In this document: one piece after another, positions 46,801 through 58,800 of the stretch
Layout: every line of letters starts with the position of its first letter
Numbering within the stretch: position 1 is the stretch's first letter
Origin: Argopecten irradians
Taxonomy: Eukaryota > Mollusca > Bivalvia > Pectinida > Pectinidae
Direction of reading: 5' to 3'
Length of the DNA stretch: 64,000 nucleotides
Assembly (NCBI RefSeq): GCF_041381155.1
Contig: NC_091142.1
Location: 25,010,362 to 25,074,361, forward strand
The notes under the pieces: generated by a model
The model's database searches: none
What the model saw: only the letters and a program-made list of their open reading frames with translations
Told to the model about the DNA's origin: nothing
Position numbers and translations under genes: made by a program

Positions 46801-49800
46801 ATTTTAAATTTATTATTATTATTTCAAATTAAAACTAATTTTAGATAATTATTAACAAGGGGACGTAATATAATATAATAAGTTTTATTTCATAAGATAC
46901 TGATATAGACTTACAGCTATTCGTGTGTGTCCCAGGTCTAAACGTATATATACTATCAGTTATCAGTGCCATGCGATAGCTGGCCAGGTCTGTACATAAT
47001 AGTCTGGGTTATAGGTATAGGTTTCTCGTTGTTGTGTAATGGTATGTGGTGTCTGAACATCTTATATGTAATGCTAATTGTGAAACTGGTCAGTATTAAT
47101 TGGTTCAGCGTGTTACTTATGTTATGCAGTAGCTATCCATGTACATTTTTGTATCAGATGTTTCAGGTGTTGGATATCATGGCCAAATACTGATTCTCAT
47201 GCTCTCGTTGTTATGTAGAAGAGAGAGGGAGAAACATAGAGGAGCACACACCTTGTGTGTGGCCCCATTTTGGGCTCCTGATATAATGTACAATGTATAT
47301 TGCATGCATATTGTAAAATGCACCAAGAATATAAAACGTCCACACAATATTGGTCTCCTTCATCATTGAACTACAACAAAGACACCATGCCGGCCAATTA
47401 CATTAACAACGCCAGCATCACCAGAAACAACTCGACATTTGTATATCAACAAGCATTTAAAGTCATTTTATTATAGATATACAGTCCTCTAATTTTACCT
47501 TTCTATAATGACGATATGCATTTGGATATTTTTCTTCATCATAGAGTTGTTTTCCATGCTGCAATATTGAATATTAAAAGTTTGAGTAATCATCATTTAA
47601 AATATTAATTAGACATTTAATGAAGTTTAGTTAAATACTTTCTCTATTACATTTTGGCCTTATTTATAAATAAAATCTTAAAAATTGTATAATTTTTAAA
47701 ATAAAATGAATCTACATGCAAAATAATTAGTCACTGAAAAGATTAACTTTACCCTGTAACATAACTCGACTGATCAGTTTGAATTGCATTTTGATTTCAT
47801 ACTGGTGAAGATCAAATGTCTGGATATTTGATTTGTACATTTCTGTATTAGTTCTTAGATTGGTACATAAAATGAACACATACAATGATTTCTTTATGAT
47901 AGAATTAATTTTGCTGATAAACAAGTGTACACCGTTACTTATAGTGGTATATTCTTATCATAGTGCCTTGCACATACCATAATTGCACTAATTCTGGACT
48001 AGTACAGCACTAGAATAGCTATGGAATTTTTATTATGTATTTATATGTATAACATGAGATGTAGTGGTTGTGAAATTAAAGATTGCGTTTAAAAGTCCCC
48101 ATCAGAGAGCTAGAATTCGAGTGTGCTAATTTAAGTACACATACAGTAACTTGTCAGTCTTAAGGTAATATATATTCAATTACATGAATTTTGTATTATA
48201 TCAGATACCATTTTTCACTCAATAAGCCCCAATGCCCCTATAAGTGCCCCTCTCCCTTTTTGAGGTCTTGATTTCAAGGCATAAAGACCAAAACTACACA
48301 AAACTGTATAGATTTGCAATAATTTCATCTTTCATCTAATTAGCACCTTTTCATTTTTTTAATGTTTTAAACGCCCTGGGCACTTATTGGGTCAAATACG
48401 GTCCATATAAATGTACTGTAAAATTATTATATTTCATGGGGTTATTTTCATGACTATTTCTTTTCTTGGACTAAAATCAAAAGTCTAAGATTAAATCCCC
48501 ACAAAACAGAAATATACAATTTTATAAGGTGATATGACCTAAATTCCAGATTGTATTTTCCAAGTTTTCAACTAAGGTCTTTTCCACAAGTGACAACAAA
48601 AAGTAAAATTTCGTAATTGTGAACATTGTGGCCAGCAAAAATATAAAATGATTTCATAGTTATTTTTATCATTAATCAATTTAAGATGTATTAAGATGTA
48701 ATTTGAATTATTGTGGAATATTAAATTGTTCCTACAACTGATACAGTGATAATTACCTGCTTTTCTTCGTTGTAAACTTTCCTTAGCTGCTCAAATTTCA
48801 AATTTCGCTTTTCCTCCTGAGTTAAATGGAGAAAAAAAAATGTTTCCCATTCAAAATTTTTCCTTCAGTTATCTCTTTCAGTTATCATGGTTAAATCCAG
48901 TTAATTCCGTCTCTAAAACAGAATGTGTATAATATGCTATTCAAGGAAACTAACCTCCTTTTATGCTATTCAAGGAAACTAACCTCCTTTAATGAGCTTG
49001 TATTGTTCACTAAAATAAATTGCTGATTCTTCTCTGGCTCTGATTTCTCGAAACAAAAGTACAGACTTAAGTCAAAACTTAAATTTTTCTCCTTATGTAA
49101 TTATGTTGATAAAATTGACTTAAGTTTGTTTCGAGAAATCGGGGCCAGATTACCTATCAAGCATTTGAAGATGGTTCTGATTTGGACAGAAAAGTTATAG
49201 TAACCGAATACTTAATTAGATAATTGGCAGTACTGTATATTATGAAATTGTCGTAGTGTTGAAATGTTCATTGTTTTCCTGGTAGCTATAATGGAACAAT
49301 GAATATAAAGACAATGAATGATGTTTTATCATGCAACTGTCCCACATACTGACCGATAACTACTGCCGGATAAACTTGTGCTTTATCCGTCAATACGATA
49401 TGCTTTATCCGTCAATACGATATGCTTTATCCGTCAATACGATATGCTTTATCCGTCAATACGATCACGTGAATTTGTTCCATATCTGACGGCACTTTTT
49501 CTAACTTGACCCAGAACTTGAACCTTCCGGTGAATGAAACGTCATTCAGTCCCGCTAAAACGTGACGTCACATTCACCGAAATGACGTCATTTTTACGAT
49601 ATCGAAAATCTCGTATGGCGGTGTCGTCTTTTTCTTGGCTCATGACAAAGGTATGTATTGTTAAGTAATTATTTAATGGGTATTTATTGTTATTTGAGTA
49701 TTTTCATTTCCTTTCAGTGATATATCACACTGACTAGAATTACGGTGACTGTTTGTGAATGCGCTTATTTATTTCCCACGGCAGTAAAAAGGAGTGCACT

Positions 49801-52800
49801 CTCATTCGGTTAAGTGAATGAATCTTTACCTCCGCATCAAAGAATTGTCTCGCTTTGAGCAAAACAAAGTAAGGAACTGTCAATTTGCTTTCGTTTTGAA
49901 TGCCATAATGGTTGCAGGATAAACAGAATACACGGTTAGTATCTTACAATACAAGGTTTATTTCGGTGCTCGACACGGAAAGCCGAGATGACTAGGCAGA
50001 GCCTCGTCATCTCGGCTTTCCTAAGTCTCGCACCAAAATAAACCTTGTATTGTAAGATACTAACCGTGTATTCTCTATTTATAATACATCCTTATCATCG
50101 TTGTTCCATAGGTTAACCACGAATATTTTTATCTATGAAATAAACGCTACAAACCACAAAAGTAAGAACCCACAAATAATTTATGTAATACAGTGGATGA
50201 GAGACAACATAGTTATCTCACCTCTGTTAGGAAGTTGTACTCGTCCAGTCCAGCATGCTCAACAAAATATATCAGCTCCACTTCATACATCACTATAATT
50301 AAAACACACTAATAATTACAATATTTCTTATTTGATAATCATTATTAGAATATCGTGGCAAAATAAATTTCAAATTTTCTGAATTTGAAAAATCATCAGC
50401 CCTTTGTTTTCTTTTTTTTTTTTTTTTTTTATCTAGAAGCATCTGATATATACCGGTAAGCGTTTCTGTAGTAGAACACAACTTAATCTTGTCAAGTCAC
50501 TTAACTGCATGTACTGCTTGGAGTATCAGTGCCCAGTTTCATCAACAGTCCTTAACTTTAAGGAACTCCTTAACTTAAAATACTCCATTAGAAAGCATTT
50601 ATTTACATTGAATAATAGCTTCTCTGCGGAGAATTTTAGGTTTAGGAGTGCTATGTATAGGAATGCTATATATATAGGAATGCTATGAAACTGGGCCGAT
50701 TTTTTTCCAAGACTTTACAAGGTATGATTGTATTATTTTAACATAATTTACTGTTATGGAATACATATCTCATTTGAAGCCTACAAAGGAGATTAAAGAT
50801 CAAGCTTATATTAATAACACTTTTAACAATTAACATTGCAAGTTAGGCAATGTAAAAGACTGGAATTTAGCTTTATATAGAACGAATATACGTATCCGGC
50901 CTACAATATCTTTCGGCCCGGTGTAGCATGGTATTTTGAATCATGGTATATTGACCCCAGGGTCAAAATACCATTATGGTGAAATGACCCCGGGGTCAAA
51001 ATACCATTATGGTGAAATGACCCCTCCCCCATGGTAAAATGACTCCCCCTTCTAAAAAATACTATAACACTTGTTAACATGATATTTTCTTCTCATTTAT
51101 GATAAACTTCAAATTGGGATTAAGTTAGACCTATGGCTAGTATGTGGAAGGCATTTTTTTTATTTTGTTTTGGGAAGGGGGGGCGGGGGGTCAAAATACC
51201 ATGGCCATGGTGGAATGACCCCCCAATTATGTCTTTTAAATTCACATTTAACTGCTTTAAAATACAATAAAATATTATGATTTTAATGAATATTACATGT
51301 TATTTGCAAAAAAACGGTACGAAATGGTGCCTATGTGTCCTAGTGGAGCAGTGCCTCAGAAAATCACTCGGGCAAGCTTTTCTATACTTTTTTGTAGGGA
51401 TCCAATAGTTTTCTTTATAAATATATATTTATATGTTATTTTTATCCAAAACAAACATAACAACAATTCTTAATATTTACTGTACCGCTTACAAGACATC
51501 AAGACCACAATTTGTAGACTTGCCGTATAATTTTCCTTCGAAAAGACCTTCATATTTATATGTGCAAAAAAATAATGTCTCACTGTGAATTTGATATCTT
51601 ATATGGTGCAGTTTTGTAGGTAAGTAGACTTGCCGTATAATTTTCCTTCGAAAAGACCTTCATATTTATATGTGCAAAAAAATAATGTCTCACTGTGAAT
51701 TTGATATCTTATATGGTGCAGTTTTGTAGGTAAGTGATATAAAACAAGTATGTTACAAAATGCATAAAATTGTTTGAATAATCATTACTTTGCTCCATTA
51801 GCAGTAATAGTCACCAATTGTAGCTCTAATGGCGACACCACTACCTGTCAAAAGTCTTTTGAGCTACAACATTGCAGCTAAGCCTTATATAGTCATAGTG
51901 CATTTGTCTTTTTACCTGTAGCTTCTGGAGGTATACGAGGAGCACAGCCAAGTTTTCCAAAGGCATATTCATGGTTGATAATGAACCTAGACAATTCTCC
52001 TTTCTTCATTGTTGAAACACCTATCTCTAATCCTTCTACTAGTTGGCCTGTAAATATACAAATACGGGATACTGACAGGATTTAGAGATAATCAGCTGTG
52101 TTAATGATCAAAATGTTTTTACATATCAAAATTGTTTGTTTGTTTGAGTTTTACGGCACATCGACAACTAAGGTCATAAGAGGACTGATTACAATGTATA
52201 TATTGTATCACATGCAACAATATTGGGCATTCTGCAGTGGTGCAGGAACAAATTCACCAACAAGAGGCCCAGAGGGCCTGTATCGCTCACCTGGTTTGTA
52301 ATGCCAAGTAATGTTCTAAATACAGGTTCATTGTTTCTTTTCTGAAGGAATTCGAATATTTACCTCTAATTCACCTACTGGGCCCTACCCATCCTGCCCC
52401 CGGGGGGTCAGAGCCAACATTTATAGAAGTTCTGTTTCCCTTCCCCCATGGATGTTTGTGGCCAAATTTGGTCACAATCCATGCAGAACTCTAGGACAAG
52501 TAGCGATTTATAGGATTTACCTCTATTTCCCCTATTGGGCTCCACCCCTCCTGCCCCCGGGGGGTCAGAGCCAACATTTATAGAAGTTCTGTTCCCCTTC
52601 CCCCAAGGATGTTTGTGGCCAAATTTGGTCACAATCCATGCAGAACTCTAGGACAAGTAGCGATTTATAGGATTTACATCTATTTCCCCTATTGGGCCCC
52701 GCCCCTCCTGCCCCCAGGGGTTCAGAGCCAAACTTTATACAAGTTCTGTTCCCCTTCCCCCAAGGATGTTTGTGGCCAAATTTGGTTACAATCCATGCAG

Positions 52801-55800
52801 AACTCTAGGACAAGTAGCGATTTATAGGATTTACCTCTATTTCCCCTATTGGGCCCCGCCCCTCCTGCCCCCGGGGGGTCAGAGCCAAACTTTATACAAG
52901 TTCTGTTCCCCTTCCCCCAAGGATGTTTGTGGCCAAATTTGGTTACAATCCATGCAGAACTCTAGGACAAGTAGCGATTTATAGGATTTACCTCTATTTC
53001 CCCTATTGGGCCCCGCCCCTCCTGCCCTCGGGGGGTCAGAGCCTAACTTTATACAATTTCTGTTCCCCTACCCCCAAGGGTGTTTGTGGCCAAATTTTGT
53101 TACAATCTATGCAGAACTCTAGGACAAGTAGCGATTTATAGGATTTACCTCTATTTCCCCTATTGGGCCCCGCCCCTCCTGCTCCCGGGGGGGTCAGAGC
53201 CAAACTTTATACAAGTTCTGTTCCCCTTCCCCCAAGGATGTTTGTGGCCAAATTTGGTTACAATCCATGCAGAACTCTATGACTAGTAGCGATTTAAAGG
53301 AAATGTTGACGGACGGACGCCGGACGCCGGACGCCAGACGCCGGACGACGGACGCCGCGCCATGACATAAGCTCACCGGCCCTTCGGGCCAGGTGAGCTA
53401 AAAATATACATAATGAAATCAATTTAAATTTGTAATAATTATTTTATTGTGGATAAAAACTATACATGCAGGTAAAATATTGGCATCTTACTAAGTTTGA
53501 GGGATCACTGATAAATAAATATTGTACCTAGAGAACCTGGACTGTTGTCTTTTGAGAGATCACCGATAAATGAATATTGAACCTGGACTGTTGTCTTTAA
53601 AATAGAGATGTGCAACATGACAAGAATTTATTTAACTTTTATGGCTTTGCTAATAAAGCAAAGAAAATTTCAGAAATCTAAAGGTTAGGTAGAACGGAGC
53701 AGATTGTGACATCAAAGCCATAGAAGGTAGAGTGTTAAAAGTGGTAGGCTTCCATGTATGGCGGAACATGCATTGTTAACATATATGTGTAATGCAATTA
53801 CATATTTGACCCATTCATCCCTGCCCATCCCAAAACACCTAACTCCCCAAAGCCCCCTCTCCATCTTCAATTTTTGGACTCCTTTATTCACAATTTCAGA
53901 TCCTCTCCTGTTATAATCAGGAGGCATTAAAAGCATTTCATAAAAGCTTAGCAGTTGGATAATCCAAGCTTGTTTGCACATAATTTGATACAATAAGCAT
54001 TCATGTTTCCATAAGCATTTGGGGTGTAACAATACATTGAACTATCAATATATTTTGGTTGTATGCCTCTCAACTATTCCATCTTAGCATATTACAGAGT
54101 TAGCTCCCTTGCAAGTGGGTATAAATTGTGATCCCAATGTCTTTATTTTGTGAGCATGATTCACATCATGTTCCCTGGAACTCAGAAAGGTATGACTTTA
54201 CTCTTGAAAACACATGACGTCATTAGCAATACAAGGGCAGATAACTTTGTAAGATGCAAATACGGAAAACATAATTCAATTTAATTTTGAAAACAAATAG
54301 AATTAAGAAAATTAAAACAAAAAAATGATTGTATACTAAAGTTCCAAACCCTGACAGATATTACCCCCAAACATTTCCTGTTATACAATACCATGTAGTT
54401 TCTTTATTTTATCTCTGAAAAAAAATTTATTTGTGGCTTACTTCATGTAATAATTTTGTTAAATGTCTGAATTCTGGTATTTAAAAGCACACTTTAACTT
54501 TCTCAAATTTCCAACCACACCAATCACTAATTGGATCCAATGTGGTAATTGGTGTATCATTTTTATAACAGTGTAATTGAAGAGAAAACCAAGCCATTGT
54601 TAGGATACATATGCATTTTACCTTTTCCTATCTGTTTTTTAACAGGAGCATTCCGTAGGCGTGAAGAATCAAACGGTTCATCAGCATACTCCAGAAATCC
54701 ATTGTAGTGGACTACAAAACAAACAAGATTTCCTGAATCAATATGTTTGTTAAAGGGTTCTAAAATTATTGTATGTTTATAATCTTTGGCCATCAATAAG
54801 GATTTTCTAAATTCTCTTGTTGTTTTTAAGAACCTTTCAATTCTTGTTTTGGAAAATTAGTGGGCTTTTAAAACATTCATTAAGTATCAACAATCAATGC
54901 CATGATAAAAATACTATTACAAGTCATAGGCTCCATGTGTAGGGTAAAGGTCCCTTCACACAATAGACCAAAGATGAACTACATTGTTTCATAAAGCAAA
55001 TAATATGATTATAGATAGTATGAACTAGCTCATTCATCTATAAGATAAACCTTCAGACAGGAAGATAAACCACATCATAAACACTGATCTACATATTAGC
55101 AAATTAACAAATGAAAGAAAATGAATGCAAAGAGTATCAAAATGCGTCTTCTGGACAGAAGAACATACAGAAGACAAAATTTACGATTACATATATGAAT
55201 CAGAATTATTATAAAACAAAAAGATGACTGATCAATATTACTAGTCAGAGAGAATTTGTGAAGATTCATTAATGCAGGAATATTACAAGAGTAACTGGCA
55301 TGGCCAGTATTTTATTTTAACACATTTTAATAATGAGAACTCATTTGCATAGTACATCAGCATCACCTGTCTGCCTCTTTGTTGTCCATTTTGACTGCAG
55401 TGGTCGGAGTGTTGTTTATATAATGAATGTTGGTTTACCGTTTTCGTACCCTAATCAGTGCCCCTTCATTTTAACCTGGGAGCTAATTACGATGATACCG
55501 TATATCAATTTGTATCTAATACTCACTTGTGACAATAGATCCTGCAGGGATTACATTGCCAGTTCCGTGTGTTAGGATCTTCTTAACAACACCACCATCT
55601 TCAATCAGCTTCTCCATTTTCTTTGCCATTTTTTCAAAAGGATTTGTTCCATCCTCTTCATCTGTATCCTCCTCATCCTCGTCGGGAATATAACAATTCT
55701 TCAGCACATCGTTGGGCTCAAAGAAGGCATTGCTGGTAAGGTTTTCATCTAAAAACACATTTCATAGCACATTTGTAATAATTGTAATTGAAAGTAAATT

Positions 55801-58800
55801 GCTGACTTACAAAAGCAGATGAAAACTAAGTGTTGTAAGATATAGTAAAGGTTTGATTATTCAGATCAAGCTATCTGCTGCTCATTCGCAAAGGCAGTTT
55901 TTCAAGAAGAAAATTGGCAGGCATATATGGATTTTTAGTTTGCAATGTCTCTCTTTGACCCTAACATATGTGTGAATAGGCAAACAGAGATTTGCATTAG
56001 GAATGAACAACACAAAATATTTTTGAAATCTGCAAATAAGTAGATAGTTTTAAACCTGGAGCCATGTAGTCCTCTTTCAGCTCAAAACTCTGGCCCTCAC
56101 TCAACGGATCCCGTAGTTCATTTAAGTTAAGAGGCTCCCGCAGGGGTACAGAAACATCTTCTTGCTAAAAAGAAGAAAATATTTATAATGTAATTCATGT
56201 AATTATTTTGACAGGGTTTTTGACATGGGTTTGTTTCCCAGGGTGTTATTGGTGTCTTAAATTACAGAATTTGTATATCAAAAATAAGAAAATTCATGAT
56301 TTTGTGCAAAACCAAACAAGAGGCCCAGAGGGCCTGTATCGCTCACCTGGTTTGTAATGCCAAGTAAATGTTCTGAATACAGGTTCATTGTTTCTTTTCT
56401 GAAGGAATTTTAATATTAACCTCTAAACCCCCTATTGGGTCCCACCCCTCCTGCCCCCAGGGGGTCAGAGCCAAAATTTATACAAGTTCTGTTCCCCTTC
56501 CCCCAAGGATGTTTGTGGCCAAATTTGGTCACAATCCAAGCAAAACTCTAGGACAAGTAGTGATTTATAGGATTTACCTATATTTCCCCTATTGGGCCCC
56601 GCCCCTCCTGCCCCCGGGGGAACGAGACCAAAATTCATACAAGTTCTGTTCCCCTTCCCCAAAGGATGTTTGTGGCCAAATTTGGTTACATTCCATTCAG
56701 AACTCTATGACTAGTAGCGATTTAAAGGATTTACCTCTATTACCCCTTTTGGCCCCCCCCCCCCTCCTGCCCCCGGGGGACCAGAGCCAAAATTTTTACA
56801 CGTTCTGTTCCCCTTCCCCCAAGGATGTTTGTGGCCAAATTTGGTTACATTCCATTCAGAACTCTATGACTAGTAGCGATTTAAAGGATTTACCTCTATT
56901 TCCCCTATTGGGCCCCGCCCCTCCTGCCCCTGGGGGATCAGAGCCAAAATTTATACAAGTTCTGTTCCCCTTCCCCAAGGATGTTTGTGGCCAAATTTGG
57001 TTACATTCCATTCAGAACTCTATGACAAGTAGCGGTTTAAAGGATTTACCTCTATTTCCCCTATTGGGCCCCGCCCCTCCTGTCCCTGGGGGATCAGAGC
57101 CAAAATTTATACAAGTTCTGCTCCCCTTCCCCCAAGGATGTTTGTGGCCAAATGTGGTTACAATTCATGTAGAACTCTTTGACTAGTAGCGATTTAAAGG
57201 ATTTACCTCTATTTCCCCTATTGGGCCCCGCCCCTCCTGCCCTGGGGGATCAGAGCCAAAATTTATACAAGTTCTGTTCCCCTTCCCCCAAGGATGTTTG
57301 TGGCCAAATTTGGTTACAATCCATGCAGAACTCTTTGACTAGTAGCGATTTAAAGGATTTACCTCTATTTCCCCTATTGGGCCCCGCCCCTCCTGCCCTG
57401 GGGGATCAGAGCCAAAATTTATACAAGTTCTGTTCCCCTTCCCCCAAGGATGTTTGTGGCCAAATTTGGTTACATTCCATTCAGAACTCTATGACTAGTA
57501 GCGATTTAAAGGATTTACCTCTATTACCCCTATTGGGCCCCACCCCTCCTGCCCCCGGAGGACCAGAGCCAAAATTTTTACATCTTCTGTTCCCCTTCCC
57601 CAAGGATGTTTGTGGCCAAATTTGGTTACATTCCATTCAGAACTCTATGACTAGTAGCGATTTAAAGGATTTACCTCTATTTCCCCTATTGGGCCCCGCC
57701 CCTCCTGCCCCTGGGGGATCAGAGCCAAAATTTATACAAGTTCTGTTCCCCTTCCACCAAGGATGTTTGTGGCCAAATGTGGTTACAATTCATGTAGAAC
57801 TCTAGGACAAGTAGCGATTTAAAGGATTTACCTCTATTTCCCCTATTGGGCCCCGCCCCTCCTGCCCTGGGGGATCAGAGCCAAAATTTATACAAGTTCT
57901 GTTCCCCTTCCCCCAAGGATGTTTGTGGCCAAATTTGGTTACATTCCATTCAGAACTCTATGACTAGTAGCGATTTAAAGGATTTACCTCTATTACCCCT
58001 ATTGGGCCCCACCCCTCCTGCCCCCGGAGGACCAGAGCCAAAATTTTTACATGTTCTGTTCCCCTTCCCCAAGGATGTTTGTGGCCAAATTTGGTTACAT
58101 TCCATTCAGAACTCTATGACTAGTAGCGATTTAAAGGATTTACCTCTATTTCCCCTATTGGGCCCCGCCCCTCCTGCCCCTGGGGGATCAGAGCCAAAAT
58201 TTATACAAGTTCTGTTCCCCTTCCACCAAGGATGTTTGTGGCCAAATGTGGTTACAATTCATGTAGAACTCTAGGACAAGTAGCGATTTAAAGGATTTAC
58301 CTCTATTTCCCTTATTGGGCCCCGCCCCTTCTGCCCTCGGGGGACCAGAGCCAAAATTTATACAAGTTCTGTTCCCCTTCCCCCAAGGATGTTTGTGGCC
58401 AAATTTGGTTACATTCCATTCAGAACTCTATGACAAGTAGCGGTTTAAAGGATTTACCTCTATTTCCCCTCTTGGGCCCCGCCCCTCCTGTCCCTGGGGG
58501 ATCAGAGCCATAATTTATACAAGTTCTGTTCCCCTTCCCCCAAGGATGTTTGTGGCCAAATGTGGTTACAATCCATGTAGAACTATAAGACAAGTAGGGA
58601 TTTAAAGGATTTTCCCCTATTGGGCCCCGCCCCTCCTGCCCCCGGGGAGTCAGAGGCAAAATTTATACAAGTTCTGTTCCCCCTTCCCCAAGGATGTTTG
58701 TGGTCAAATTTGGTTACAATCCATGCAAAACTCTATGACTAGTAGCGATTTAAAGGAAATGTTGACGGACGGACGACGGACGACGGACGGACGGACGGAC

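Noticed and set aside
45163..47193. Two identical 75-residue frames with hydrophobic content
   Set aside because: Identical only because the 408-bp segment is duplicated; not supported by splice signals or recognisable similarity.
45065..47275. LTR retrotransposon (direct repeats of 408 bp)
   Set aside because: No TG/CA ends, primer-binding site, polypurine tract or coding remnants between the repeats.
52609..53286. Four near-identical 68-72-residue frames
   Set aside because: One per 157-base unit of element B, by-products of the repeat.
56509..58274. Long proline-rich open frames of 142-225 residues
   Set aside because: They arise because the element C core unit length (about 156) is a multiple of three; reading passes through repeat after repeat with no domain.
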